Below, in pieces: positions 8,440-18,964 of a DNA stretch of 64,000 nt. The position numbers and the translations under genes are program-made. The stretch's first letter is position 1, and every line of letters starts with the position of its first letter. The notes under the pieces were generated by a model that did no database searches, had not been told where the DNA came from, and was given only the letters and a program-made list of their open reading frames with translations. This DNA comes from Nocardioides sp. Root190 (GTDB lineage: Bacteria > Actinomycetota > Actinomycetes > Propionibacteriales > Nocardioidaceae), in NCBI RefSeq assembly GCF_001428565.1, contig NZ_LMIA01000002.1:51513-115512 (forward strand), given 5' to 3'.

Positions 8440-9645
8440 ATGAGCCAGTTCGAGCTGTCCCGCGAGCACGAGGAGTTCCGCCGGACCGTCCGGGACTTCG
8501 CCGAAGCCACCATCCGTCCGCACGTCGCCGAGTGGGACAAGTCACACCACTTCCCGACCGACGTGGTCCAGAAGATGGGCGACCTCGGCCTCTTCGGCCT
8601 GACGGCCCCTGAGGAGTACGGCGGCGCCGGCATCGACCCGGCCGACGGTCCCTTCACCTCGCTCTGCATCGCGATCGAGGAGCTGGGCCGCGTGGACCAG
8701 TCGATGGGCGTCACGCTCGAGGCCGGCGTCGGCCTCGGGATCAACCCGATCCTCACCTTCGGCTCGGACGAGCAGAAGAAGACGTGGCTGCCCGACCTCG
8801 TCGCGGGCCAGCGCCTGGCCGGGTTCGGCCTCACCGAGCCGGGCGCCGGCTCGGACGCCGGCGCGACGAAGACCCGCGCCGAGCAGGACCCGTCCTCGGG
8901 CGAGTGGACCATCAACGGCGGCAAGCAGTTCATCACCAACTCCGGCTCCTCGATCACCTCCGTCGTGAGCGTCACCGCGCGCACGGGCATCTCGGACTCG
9001 GGCAAGCCCGAGATCTCCGCGATCATGGTGCCGGCCGGCACTCCGGGCTTCGTCGCCGAGCCGGGCTACGACAAGCTCGGGTGGCACATCTCCGACACCC
9101 ATCCGCTGTCCTTCACCGACTGCAGGGTCCCCGCGGAGAACCTCCTCGGGGAGCGCGGCCGCGGCTATGCCCAGTTCCTCGCCACGCTCGACGACGGCCG
9201 GGTGGCCATCGCCGCGCTGGCGGTCGGCCTCCTCCAGGCCTGCGTCGACCTCTGCGTCGAGTACTCCCTGGACCGCCAGACCATGGGCGGGCCGATCGGA
9301 CGCAAGCAGGGGGTGGCCTTCCAGATCGCCGACCTCGAGGTGATGCTGCACGCGTCGCGGCTGCTCACCCACCGCGCCGCCGCGATGAAGGACGCCATGC
9401 TCGGCGGGGGCGGACCGAGCATGAAGGAGTTCAAGCAGGCTGCCTCGGTCGCCAAGCTCTACTCCAGCGAGTCGGCGGTCACCGCCACCCGCATCGCCAC
9501 CCAGGTCTTCGGCGGCTACGGCTTCATGGAGGAGTACGCCGTCGCGCGTTTCTACCGCGACGCGAAGATCCTGGAGATCGGCGAGGGCACCTCGGAGATC
9601 CAGCGGATGCTCATCGCCCGCGGGCTCGGCCTGCCCGTCGAGTAG
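8440..9645 (+). CDS. Acyl-CoA dehydrogenase
   Basis: A 401-residue FAD flavoenzyme of the acyl-CoA dehydrogenase family. It has the FGLTEPGAGSDAGATKT substrate-loop region, a QVFGGYGFMEEYAVAR FAD-binding segment and EGTSEIQRM near the C-terminus, whose first Glu is in the catalytic-base position of medium/short-chain members. It would oxidise an acyl-CoA to the 2-enoyl-CoA, passing electrons to ETF. ATG at 8440 was preferred because MSQFELSREHEEFR matches the usual N-terminus; ATG at 8431 is equally possible. It is divergent from the carboxylase alpha chain, suggesting linked branched-chain or propionyl metabolism. Confidence 0.88.
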   Translation: MSQFELSREHEEFRRTVRDFAEATIRPHVAEWDKSHHFPTDVVQKMGDLGLFGLTAPEEYGGAGIDPADGPFTSLCIAIEELGRVDQSMGVTLEAGVGLGINPILTFGSDEQKKTWLPDLVAGQRLAGFGLTEPGAGSDAGATKTRAEQDPSSGEWTINGGKQFITNSGSSITSVVSVTARTGISDSGKPEISAIMVPAGTPGFVAEPGYDKLGWHISDTHPLSFTDCRVPAENLLGERGRGYAQFLATLDDGRVAIAALAVGLLQACVDLCVEYSLDRQTMGGPIGRKQGVAFQIADLEVMLHASRLLTHRAAAMKDAMLGGGGPSMKEFKQAASVAKLYSSESAVTATRIATQVFGGYGFMEEYAVARFYRDAKILEIGEGTSEIQRMLIARGLGLPVE

Positions 9646-10990
9646 GCCCCTGTCGGGCCCGGCGTCGCCGCGCCACCGCGAACCCGATCAGGCAGACCAC
9701 GGCGACGCCCACCACGGCGGCCACGTCCCGGCGGTCGAACCCGCTGTCGTCGTCGCGGTCGTCGGGCCGGTCCTCCGGCCCGACCTCGGGCGCGGCCTGC
9801 AGCGTGCCGTCGACCAGTCGGGAGCCCGCCTGGGGACCGATCATCGACTCGATCGGTGTGTAGTCCGGGATTCCCTGCGCCGCGGCGCCCGTCGTGGCGA
9901 GGGTGAGTCTCGCGCGAACCGCGAGGTCCTCGGCGGCGGTGCCTCCCTCGATCTCGTTCGTGCCGCCCCAGCGCACCAGCACGTAGTGGATGCCGGCGAG
10001 TGACTCGGTGTTGATCGTCGCGTCGTAGGAGTCGCGGTTCGGGTAGGACACCACATGGGACTGTGCGCCGGTCCGCAACCGGGCGCCGGCTCGCGGACGG
10101 ACCGTCCAGTCGTCCGGCGCGCGGGCGCCGAAGGCCACCTGGCTCGTGCCGAGCATCGGACCGACGATCTCGACGGCGATGCCGTCGGGGTGCGGAGCGC
10201 CGTCGGGCAGTCGCGTGTCGAGCTGGGCCTGCAGCGACTGGTCCCAGTTGAGAGGGACCGCCAGGACTGCCGTGCGGCCCGGTCGCAGCGTCACGGTGTA
10301 GGTGCCGTCGCCGACGACGGGAGCATTGGTCGGCGTGGTCCCGGCAGGGATCCGGCGGGCAGGGGTGGCCGGCTCCACCGGGGTCCAGGTGGGCAGGTCC
10401 GGCTCGGGCAACAGGTCGAAGGAGTACTGCGACAGCGGAGGTTCCTCGAAGACGAGGAGCTCGACCTCGCGGCCGACGTCGGCCCTGTCTCCCGGGACGC
10501 CCAGCGCGAGATGCAGGTCCTCGGCGACGGCGCACTCGTGATCGGTCACGTCGGTCCACGTCGAGACGGCGGTGAAGAGCAGCGGCGCCGGCTCGCCCGG
10601 GGTCGGCCGGAACACCCCGCTGCTGCCGCACCCCTGACTGCCGGGCGTCGTACCGATCTCGAGGCGGAGCCCTTCGCCCACCGAGTCGCCCGCCCCCACG
10701 AACAACGCGGCGACGTGGAAGGTGGTGCCGTCCTCGGTGCGGGGCAACCGGTAGTGCAGCGGGCCGTCGGCGGGGAGTCGGTCGAGGTAGCGACCGGTCC
10801 TCAGCGGCGGCGCCTCCTCCGGATCGCTCGCTCCGACGACGGGTGTGCCGGCGAGGGCCGGTCCAGGGTCCTCGTCCGTGCGGGCAGCCACGGAGGACAC
10901 CGGCAGGACGGTTGCGGCGAGGAACGCCGCGAAGCAGCCGAGCAGCGGGCGGGGCAGCGGGCGGGTCAGCGGGCCCACAGGTCGGTCCAC
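9611..10990 (-). CDS. Secreted, membrane-anchored protein of unknown function
   Basis: A 459-residue protein with a signal peptide (hydrophobic core about residues 17-33), a long extracellular part rich in Pro, Asp, Thr and beta-strand-like segments, and a C-terminal transmembrane helix near 425-443 (VAAVVGVAVVCLIGFAVA) followed by an Arg-rich tail. I recognise no catalytic motif. The overall build resembles actinobacterial surface proteins lacking a sortase signal. The start may be GTG at 10990 or 10978; both overlap the end of maf. The 3' end overlaps the convergent acyl-CoA dehydrogenase by 35 bp. Confidence 0.7.
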   Translation of the reverse strand: MDRPVGPLTRPLPRPLLGCFAAFLAATVLPVSSVAARTDEDPGPALAGTPVVGASDPEEAPPLRTGRYLDRLPADGPLHYRLPRTEDGTTFHVAALFVGAGDSVGEGLRLEIGTTPGSQGCGSSGVFRPTPGEPAPLLFTAVSTWTDVTDHECAVAEDLHLALGVPGDRADVGREVELLVFEEPPLSQYSFDLLPEPDLPTWTPVEPATPARRIPAGTTPTNAPVVGDGTYTVTLRPGRTAVLAVPLNWDQSLQAQLDTRLPDGAPHPDGIAVEIVGPMLGTSQVAFGARAPDDWTVRPRAGARLRTGAQSHVVSYPNRDSYDATINTESLAGIHYVLVRWGGTNEIEGGTAAEDLAVRARLTLATTGAAAQGIPDYTPIESMIGPQAGSRLVDGTLQAAPEVGPEDRPDDRDDDSGFDRRDVAAVVGVAVVCLIGFAVARRRRARQGPTRRAGRARGR

Positions 10991-11565
10991 CGGTGCCCGA
11001 GCTCGCCGACGAGCCCGCGCAGCAGGGGCAGGCTCACCCCGACCACGTTGTGGTGGTCGCCCTCGATGCCGGTCACGAAACCGCCACCCAGACCGTCCAC
11101 CGTGAAGGCCCCGGCGACATGGAGGGGCTCGCCGGTCGCGACGTAGGCGGCGATCTCCTCGTCGCTCACGTCGGCGAAGTGGACGGTGGTCGAGGCAGTG
11201 GCCGCCGCTTGCTGTCCCTTCGCGACATCACGCAGGCAGTGGCCGGTGTGCAGCACGCCGGACCGGCCGCGCATCGCCTGCCACCGCCGGACCGCGTCCT
11301 CGGCGTCGTCCGGCTTGCCGAGGGCCTCGCCGTCGAGCTCGAGGACCGAGTCGCACCCGAGGACCAGCGCCTGTTCCGGCAGGGCAGAGCCGTCCGCGAC
11401 GGCAGCGCACTTCAGCTCGGCCAGGCGCAGCGCCAGCTCGGCCGGGGGGATGCCACTGACCTGGGACTCGTCGACGCCGGACACGATCACCTGCGGCGCG
11501 AACCCGGCGCTCCGCAGGGTCGCCAGACGGGCGGGGGAGGCAGAGGCGAGGACGAGGTTCGGCAC
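10966..11565 (-). CDS. maf: Maf family nucleoside triphosphate pyrophosphatase
   Basis: A 199-residue protein with the Maf N-terminus LVLASASPARLATLRSAGF, followed by Asp/Glu motifs (VSGVDES) and LGCDSVLELDGEALGKP. The family hydrolyses non-canonical or modified nucleoside triphosphates to monophosphates and has been linked to septum control. Maf commonly sits near acyl-CoA carboxylase genes in actinobacteria, as here. It lies 9 bp after the YcaQ-like gene and overlaps the next gene by 25 bp, so these minus-strand genes form one transcription unit. Confidence 0.9.
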   Translation of the reverse strand: MPNLVLASASPARLATLRSAGFAPQVIVSGVDESQVSGIPPAELALRLAELKCAAVADGSALPEQALVLGCDSVLELDGEALGKPDDAEDAVRRWQAMRGRSGVLHTGHCLRDVAKGQQAAATASTTVHFADVSDEEIAAYVATGEPLHVAGAFTVDGLGGGFVTGIEGDHHNVVGVSLPLLRGLVGELGHRWTDLWAR

Positions 11566-11574
11566 GACCTCACC

Positions 11575-12663
11575 CTAACGAGGGCGTTCGCGCTCCAGCC
11601 CGAGCCATCCGGCGAGCGCATCGATCCGGGCGTCGACGGCGTCGCCGATCTCGGGCTCCCAGGGATGGTCCTCGTGGATCGCGTGGACGCGCAGGACGCC
11701 GGCCTTGCGGTCGGCCTTCGCGTCGAGCTTCCCGACCAGGCGGTCGGCGTACACGATCGGCAGGGCGAAGTAGCCCCAGCGCCGCTTCGCGGCCGGCTTG
11801 TACATCTCCAGGACGTACTCGAAGTCGAACAGGTCCAGGGCCCGGTCGCGGTCGTACACCAGGCGGTCGAAGGGGGAGAGGAAGGTGCAGCGGCCCTCGA
11901 AGGGCTCCTCGGACGCGACCAGCGCGTCCGGGTCCACCTGCCAGGTGCCGGACACGCCGTCGACCTGCACCTGCTCGCCGAGGTCGCCGATCGGCGACGG
12001 CTCACCGGGGGAGCGCAGGGGCTTCGCGCGACTGATGCCGAGCGAGGCGAGGCGTCGCTGGTCGCGCAGTCGACGGGCTTCGGCAGGTGGGGGTCGGAAC
12101 AGGTCGGCCGGGTGGACGCGCTCGGCGAGGTCCCACCGCCGGCTGCGGCCCTCCCGGCCCGCGATCGCGACCTCGCCGGTGAGGCACAGTGCCTCGAGCA
12201 TCCGGTTGGCGTTCTTGTCGTCGTTCCACCCGGTCGATTCGTAGGGGACCTCGGGGTCGTTGGGCAGCGCCGCAGCGACGACAGGACCTTCCTCGCGCAG
12301 GTGGTCGAGCACCCGGCGGCGATAGCGGGCGTTGGCCTCGATCCAGGCGCGGGTGCTCGGGTGCACCCACTCGTCGGCGACCGAGAGGTGGATGCCGATG
12401 TCGTCCATGGTCCGGATGAAGGTGACGTGCTCGGTCAGGGAGCGCTCGGTCTCGAGCGCGAACACCAGGTCGGAGGGGTCGTAGGCCTCGCCCAGGCGTG
12501 ACCACGCCACCAGGTCGGGGCTGCGGATGATCGCCGTCGTCGGGTCGATCTGGAGCAGGGTGAGGTGATCGACCATCGCCACCAGCGATTCCGGGTGCCA
12601 GGCATCGAGCAGCTGGGCTCGTACGGCGATCTGGCGAGCCTGCTGGCGATCGAGGGTGAGCAC
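11575..12663 (-). CDS. YcaQ/AlkX-like winged-helix DNA glycosylase family protein
   Basis: A 362-residue member of the HTH_42 (YcaQ/AlkX) family. It starts LTLDRQQARQIAVRAQLL, has the LLQIDP segment with the family's QxD catalytic motif at about residues 38-40, and a conserved C-terminal region GYFALPIVYADRLVGKLDAKADRKAG. Characterised members excise alkylated bases or unhook interstrand crosslinks. GTG start at 12663, 10 bp after the DUF885 gene. Glycosylase activity is inferred from the family and QxD motif. Confidence 0.8.
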   Translation of the reverse strand: MLTLDRQQARQIAVRAQLLDAWHPESLVAMVDHLTLLQIDPTTAIIRSPDLVAWSRLGEAYDPSDLVFALETERSLTEHVTFIRTMDDIGIHLSVADEWVHPSTRAWIEANARYRRRVLDHLREEGPVVAAALPNDPEVPYESTGWNDDKNANRMLEALCLTGEVAIAGREGRSRRWDLAERVHPADLFRPPPAEARRLRDQRRLASLGISRAKPLRSPGEPSPIGDLGEQVQVDGVSGTWQVDPDALVASEEPFEGRCTFLSPFDRLVYDRDRALDLFDFEYVLEMYKPAAKRRWGYFALPIVYADRLVGKLDAKADRKAGVLRVHAIHEDHPWEPEIGDAVDARIDALAGWLGLERERPR

Positions 12664-12673
12664 GGTGGTGTCC

Positions 12674-14344
12674 TCAGAGGCGCCCGAGGGCCGCCTTCAG
12701 CGGGTCGAGCCCCAGTGAGCCGAGGTCGAGCGCGGCCGTGTGGAACGCCTTCAGGTCGAAGGCGCTGCCGTGCCGTGCCTGCGCGTCGGCGCGGGCGTCG
12801 AGCCAGATCCGCTCGCCGACCTTGTACGACGGCGCCTGGCCCGGCCAGCCGAGGTAGCGGTTGACCTCGAAGCGCAGCGAGCCGTCGTCCATCCGCGAGT
12901 GCGCGCGCATGAACTCGAAGACCCGGTCGGCGTCCCAGACCTCGCCGGGGCGCCAGCCGAAGGGGTTGTCGGCCGGGATGGTGAGGCCCAGGTGCACACC
13001 GATGTCGACGATGACCCGGGCCGCGCGGAAGCCCTGCATGTCGAGGAACCCGAGCCGGTCGCCGGGGTCGTCGAGGTGGCCGAGCTCGTCCATCAGGCGC
13101 TCGGCGTAGAGCGCCCATCCCTCGCCGTGACCACTCACCCAGCAGAGCAGTCGCTGCCAGCGGTTGAGCAGGCCCGCCTGGTGGACGGCCTGGGCGCACT
13201 GGAGGTGGTGACCGGGCACGCCCTCGTGGAAGACGGTGGTCGTCTCACGCCACGTGGAGTACTTCTCGTGGTCGTCGGTGAAGGAGAACCACATCGTCCC
13301 GGGACGGGAGAAGTCCTCCGAGGGAGGGGAGTACCACGCGCCGCCGTCGTTGATCGGGGCCACCTTGCACTGCAGGGTCCGCAGCGGGTCGGCGATGTCG
13401 AAGTGCACTCCGTCGAAGGCGGCGAGGACCGAGTCGGACTTCTCCTGCATCCAGGCCTGGAAGGCGTCGCGGCTGCCGCAGTCGCGGGCCGGGTCGGCGT
13501 CGAGGGCGGCCACCGCGTCGGCGACGGACCCGCCGGGGACGATGCGGCGCGCGGTCGCAGCCATGTCGTCCTCGATCCGCTTGAGCTCCTCCCAACCCCA
13601 CTGGTAGGTCTCCTCGAGGTCGACGCTCGCACCGAGGAAGTAGCGCGACGCGAGGGCGTAGGTCTCGCGACCGACCCCGTCGACCTCGCGACCGCGGGGC
13701 TGGAGGTCGGTCTCGATGAAGCGGCCGAAGTCGGCGTACGCCGCAGACGCCTGCCCGGCGGCTGCGCGGAGCCGGTCGCCCAGCGCGTCGGGGGCATCGG
13801 CGACCGCCCGCTCGAAGTAGTCGCCGGCCGCACCCTCCTGGCCGGTCCAGCCGCGCACCTGGGCGGCCACCTCGGCGTACTGACGACGGGCGGAGATCCG
13901 ACCAGCGGCGGCCTCCTCGAGGAGCGTCGTGCGGTAGCCGTCGAGGGCGGTCGGGATCGCGGAGAGCCGGGAGCCGATCGCGTCCCAGTGCTCCGGTGTC
14001 TCGGTCGGCATCAGGTCGAAGACCTCGCGGATCGCGTGGATCGCGCTGCTGATCACGGAGAACTCGCTGCGCTCGACGCCGGCCTCGGTGCGTTCGACGG
14101 TGAGGCCGACGCGCTCGAGGAAGGCGTCCTTGGCGACCTGCTCGCGCTCGTCGGCGACGGCGAGTCCGGCCACCTCGCCGAGGGCGACCCGGTGCAGCTC
14201 CTCGCGGGCCGCGAACCCGTTGGGCGAGAGGTCGGGCAGGGCGTCGTCGTGGCCGGGGATCCCGGCGAAGGTGGCGGTGAGGGGGTCGAGGGCCGCCAGG
14301 TCCTCGACGAGCTGTTCGCTGCGCACGTCCACGAGTCGCGTCAT
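12674..14344 (-). CDS. DUF885 family metallopeptidase-like protein
   Basis: A 556-residue cytosolic protein of the DUF885 family. The zinc-site-like motif HEGVPGHH places His373, Glu374, His378 and His379, with a later Glu in GEGWALYAERLMDELG as third ligand, as in HExxH-type peptidases with a modified motif. No signal peptide is seen. ATG at 14344 was chosen; the frame continues upstream only into the regulator gene. The gene lies 10 bp after the WYL regulator. Substrate unknown. Confidence 0.85.
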   Translation of the reverse strand: MTRLVDVRSEQLVEDLAALDPLTATFAGIPGHDDALPDLSPNGFAAREELHRVALGEVAGLAVADEREQVAKDAFLERVGLTVERTEAGVERSEFSVISSAIHAIREVFDLMPTETPEHWDAIGSRLSAIPTALDGYRTTLLEEAAAGRISARRQYAEVAAQVRGWTGQEGAAGDYFERAVADAPDALGDRLRAAAGQASAAYADFGRFIETDLQPRGREVDGVGRETYALASRYFLGASVDLEETYQWGWEELKRIEDDMAATARRIVPGGSVADAVAALDADPARDCGSRDAFQAWMQEKSDSVLAAFDGVHFDIADPLRTLQCKVAPINDGGAWYSPPSEDFSRPGTMWFSFTDDHEKYSTWRETTTVFHEGVPGHHLQCAQAVHQAGLLNRWQRLLCWVSGHGEGWALYAERLMDELGHLDDPGDRLGFLDMQGFRAARVIVDIGVHLGLTIPADNPFGWRPGEVWDADRVFEFMRAHSRMDDGSLRFEVNRYLGWPGQAPSYKVGERIWLDARADAQARHGSAFDLKAFHTAALDLGSLGLDPLKAALGRL

Positions 14345-14354
14345 GGCCGCCACC

Positions 14355-15326
14355 CTAGGTCTCCTCGCCGACAAGGGCACGGGAGTATCGCTCCGCCAGC
14401 ACCCGCAGGTGGTCGACCAGCGCGGGGGGCGACTCGACCGTGAAGTCGAGCCCGAGCATCCCGATCCACACGGCGACGACCTCCAGGCTGTCGCCACCGG
14501 TCACCAGCACGCACCGACCCTCGGAGCGCGTCTCGACGACACCGACCGCGGGATTGATCCGGGCCAGCACCTCCTCGGCGGGTGCGTCGATCACCAGCCG
14601 GGCGTGCACCGCCCAGCCGGTCCGGGCGACCTCCCGGACCACGAGCTCGGTCAGCTCGCCCGGGGGAGCGGACGGGGTGAAGGAGCGGCCGCCGGGAAGG
14701 CGCAGGGTCAGCCAGTCCACGCGGTACGGCGCCCAGGTGTCGGTCGCGGCATCGCGGCCGACCACGAACCAGCGCCGTTGCCACGCCACCAGTCGATAGG
14801 GCTCGAACTCGACCCGCTCGTCGACCTCGTCGTGGCGCAGGAAGGCCCGGAGCCCGCGGCGGTCTCGGATCGCGGCGGCGATCTCGGTGAGGACCCCGGG
14901 GTCGACCGCCGGGTCCTCGACGTTGGAGTCGGTGTTGGCCGGCCCGGCCTCGGTGGCGTCGCGCAGGCTCGCGATGTGCCGCCGCAGCCGGTCGGGGAGA
15001 ACGTGCTCGAGCTTGATCAGGGCCCTGCCGCCGCTGTCCTCGAACCCCGCGACGCCGGTCACCGTGCGCAGCCCGACGGCGACGGCCACGGCTTCCTCGT
15101 CGTCGAGCAGCAGGGGCGGCAGCTTCGCGCCGGTTCCCAGCCGGTAGTGGCCGGCGCGACCGCGTTCGGCCTCGATCGGATAGCCGAGCTCGCGCAACCG
15201 ACCCATGTCGTTGCGCACGGTCCGGTCGGTCACGCCCAGGCGCGCGGCGAGCTCGGGGGCAGTCCATTCGGCGCGCGTCTGGAGCAGCCCGAGGAGTTCC
15301 AGGACCCGTCCTGAAGTCTTCTTCAC
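14355..15326 (-). CDS. HTH/WYL-domain transcriptional regulator
   Basis: A 323-residue regulator. The N-terminal winged helix (about 10-60, with LAARLGVTDRTVRNDMGRL) is followed by the central WYL domain, containing EFEPYRLVAWQRRWFVVGRD, and a C-terminal WCX-like segment. WYL domains sense nucleic acids or other ligands. GTG start at 15326. It diverges from an epoxide hydrolase and precedes the DUF885 gene, so it probably controls one or both. A short inverted repeat (GGAAC, 5-nt gap, GTTCC) at 15342-15356 may be its operator. Confidence 0.85.
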   Translation of the reverse strand: MKKTSGRVLELLGLLQTRAEWTAPELAARLGVTDRTVRNDMGRLRELGYPIEAERGRAGHYRLGTGAKLPPLLLDDEEAVAVAVGLRTVTGVAGFEDSGGRALIKLEHVLPDRLRRHIASLRDATEAGPANTDSNVEDPAVDPGVLTEIAAAIRDRRGLRAFLRHDEVDERVEFEPYRLVAWQRRWFVVGRDAATDTWAPYRVDWLTLRLPGGRSFTPSAPPGELTELVVREVARTGWAVHARLVIDAPAEEVLARINPAVGVVETRSEGRCVLVTGGDSLEVVAVWIGMLGLDFTVESPPALVDHLRVLAERYSRALVGEET

Positions 15327-15430
15327 ATCGGTGATCTAACAGGAACGAAGGGTTCCGGATTGCCTCATAACGTCGGTTTCAAGAGGAAGGGCCACCCCAC
15401 CAAGGCCCACCACAACCGAGAGGCACGACG

Positions 15431-16546
15431 ATGACCGCGCAGATCACCCCCTTCAAGATCGACGTTCCCCAGGCCGACCTCGACGACCTGCAGGCCCGGC
15501 TCGAGCGCACCCGCTTCGCCCCGGCCGTTCCCGGCGACTCCTGGGAGTACGGCACGCCGGAGTCCTACCTGCGCGACATGGTCGAGCAGTGGAAGTCCTA
15601 CGACTGGCGTGCCACCGAGGCGCGGATCAACGAGCACGCCGGCCACGTCACCGAGATCGACGGTCAGCGGATCCACTTCCTTCACGTCCGCTCCGAGGTC
15701 GAGGGCGCGACGCCGCTCCTGCTCGCGCACACCTACCCCGGCTCGATCATCGACTTCCTCGACATGATCGGCCCGCTGGTCGACCCGGTCGCCCACGGCG
15801 GGAGGGCCGAGGACGCGTTCCACGTCGTCGTGCCGTCGATGCCCGGGTTCGGCTGGTCCACCCCGGTGGTCGACACCGGCTGGACGATGAAGAGGGTCGC
15901 GGCGGCGTACGACGTGTTGATGCGGCGCCTGGGCTACGACGCGTACGGCGTCCACGGCAGCGACGGCGGCGCGATGGTCGGCCGCGAGCTGGCCGTGCTG
16001 AACCCCGAGGGCTTCCTCGGCGCCCACGTCCTGCACCTGTTCTCGTTCCCGTCCGGCGACCCGTCGGAGTTCGAGGGCTTCGGCCCCGAGGAGTACGCCG
16101 CGCTCGAGCACATGCAGTGGTTCCAGTCGGTCGGCGGCTACAACTCGATGAACGGCACCCGGCCGCAGACGGTCGCCGCCGGCCTGGCCGACTCCCCGGT
16201 CGCGGTGCTCGCCTACAGCGAGCTGTTCGAGAGCTTCGGCAACGGCACCAGCCTGGTGACGCCGGAGCAGGTCCTCGCCCAGGCGACGCTCTACTGGCTG
16301 ACCAACACCTATGGCTCTGCGGCGCGCTACCACTACGAGGAGCAGCACTCCGGTGCCGAGCAGGTGGTCAGCCAGGGCCGGATCGGTGTGGCGGTCTTCA
16401 AGGACGACTTCCAGACCATCCGCTCGCTCGCCGAGCGCGACAACGCGAACATCCAGCACTGGTCGCGGTTCCCGAGCGGCGGGCACTTCGCCGCGATGGA
16501 GGTCCCGCAGGACGTGGTGGGCGACCTTCGGGCGTTCTTCGCCTGA
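15431..16546 (+). CDS. Epoxide hydrolase (alpha/beta hydrolase, EHN type)
   Basis: A 371-residue protein. The first 110 residues form an epoxide hydrolase N-terminal domain (FKIDVPQADLDDLQARLERTRF). The alpha/beta fold follows, with oxyanion motif HTYPGS, nucleophile Asp178 in HGSDGGAM and catalytic His352 in SGGHFAAME. The family opens epoxides to diols through an aspartyl ester; the HTYPGS in place of the more usual HGWPGS is a minor variation. It is divergent from the WYL regulator. GAGAGG precedes the ATG. Physiological substrate unknown. Confidence 0.87.
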   Translation: MTAQITPFKIDVPQADLDDLQARLERTRFAPAVPGDSWEYGTPESYLRDMVEQWKSYDWRATEARINEHAGHVTEIDGQRIHFLHVRSEVEGATPLLLAHTYPGSIIDFLDMIGPLVDPVAHGGRAEDAFHVVVPSMPGFGWSTPVVDTGWTMKRVAAAYDVLMRRLGYDAYGVHGSDGGAMVGRELAVLNPEGFLGAHVLHLFSFPSGDPSEFEGFGPEEYAALEHMQWFQSVGGYNSMNGTRPQTVAAGLADSPVAVLAYSELFESFGNGTSLVTPEQVLAQATLYWLTNTYGSAARYHYEEQHSGAEQVVSQGRIGVAVFKDDFQTIRSLAERDNANIQHWSRFPSGGHFAAMEVPQDVVGDLRAFFA

Positions 16547-16576
16547 CCCGCACCCGTCGTCAGTGCCCGGTCGGCC

Positions 16577-16933
16577 TCAGGTCGCCCGGGCACTGCGGCG
16601 TGCGCCCACCAGCAGTGCACCGCCGACCAGCGTCTCGAGCACGATGAAACCACCCATCTTCGGGCTCGGGGCACCCTCGAAGAGCGCGGATGCCGCGCGT
16701 CCCGCAGCCATGCCGAGGGTCGCCAGTCCGATGCTCGTGCCCGAGGAGGGACTCGCGGCCAACGTCGCCGCGAAGGCGAGCGGGAGGCCGCCGTACACGG
16801 CCCGGATCTCGGTCCGCGAGTCTGCGTCCGGTGCGGTGCTGCCGATCACGGCCGGCACCAGACCGGGCTTGAGGAACGAGGCGAGTCCGAGGCCGGCGTA
16901 CGACGCGGCGCCGATCGCGATGAGGGGGTTCAT
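16577..16933 (-). CDS. Small four-helix membrane protein (DUF4345/DUF4267-like)
   Basis: A 118-residue hydrophobic protein with about four transmembrane helices and the phrase EIRAVYGGLPLAFAATLAAS, reminiscent of DUF4345/DUF4267 small membrane proteins. Convergent with the epoxide hydrolase. No function is known. A strong hairpin lies directly upstream of its start, separating it from the carboxylase operon. Confidence 0.65.
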   Translation of the reverse strand: MNPLIAIGAASYAGLGLASFLKPGLVPAVIGSTAPDADSRTEIRAVYGGLPLAFAATLAASPSSGTSIGLATLGMAAGRAASALFEGAPSPKMGGFIVLETLVGGALLVGARRSARAT

Positions 16934-16957
16934 CCGTTCATGCTCCCCGACAACGAC

Positions 16958-16996
16958 GATCGGCGGCGATGACCTCCGAGGTCATCGCCGCCGATC
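16958..16996. terminator. Intrinsic terminator of the carboxylase operon
   Basis: An 18-bp perfect stem (16958-16975 with 16979-16996) with a 3-nt loop, located just beyond the stop of the epsilon subunit gene (17019, minus strand) and upstream of the next minus-strand gene. Confidence 0.78.
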
Positions 16997-17018
16997 AGTC
17001 AGATCATCCGGGTGTCGT

Positions 17019-17267
17019 TCAGCGCGGCAGGCTGCTGGAGCGCCAGGCGCCACGGCCATGGGCCGCGGGCCGCCCGGGATAGGTACGCACGGCGCGGGCC
17101 GGCGAGGCCCACTCCGACGGGACCGGCTCCTCCGCCGGTGTCTCTCCACCCAGGGCGGAGAGCACCGCGACGATCGCGGCGACCTCCTCAGGGGTGGTGT
17201 CCGGCGTGATGATCCGGAGCAGCGGGGCTGCCTCGACCACCGGCTCGGTGTCGATCTCGTTCGTCAT
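17019..17267 (-). CDS. accE: Acyl-CoA carboxylase epsilon subunit
   Basis: An 82-residue protein with the epsilon-subunit pattern LLRIITPDTTPEEVAAIVAVLSA near the N-terminus and a basic, tryptophan-containing tail (GRGAWRSSSLPR). The epsilon chain stabilises the alpha-beta complex of actinobacterial propionyl/acetyl-CoA carboxylases. ATG at 17267 is 29 bp after the beta-subunit stop, so they are one operon. Position and residues agree well with the family. Confidence 0.82.
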   Translation of the reverse strand: MTNEIDTEPVVEAAPLLRIITPDTTPEEVAAIVAVLSALGGETPAEEPVPSEWASPARAVRTYPGRPAAHGRGAWRSSSLPR

Positions 17268-17296
17268 CTCAGTCCTCTGGTTTCGACGCGAGTCGG

Positions 17297-18901
<1,605 letters not shown>

Positions 18902-18907
18902 CGTGGG

Positions 18908-18913
18908 CCTCCT
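18908..18913 (-). promoter_or_regulatory. Shine-Dalgarno that fixes the TTG start of accD
   Basis: AGGAGG on the minus strand, 6 nt before TTG at 18901. No ATG or GTG lies at a suitable distance, so the TTG is the likely start. Confidence 0.7.
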
Positions 18914-18964
18914 GGTTCTTCGACGCCCCCGGGGTTTCCATGAGGCGCCTGCTGCGACAGGGTA

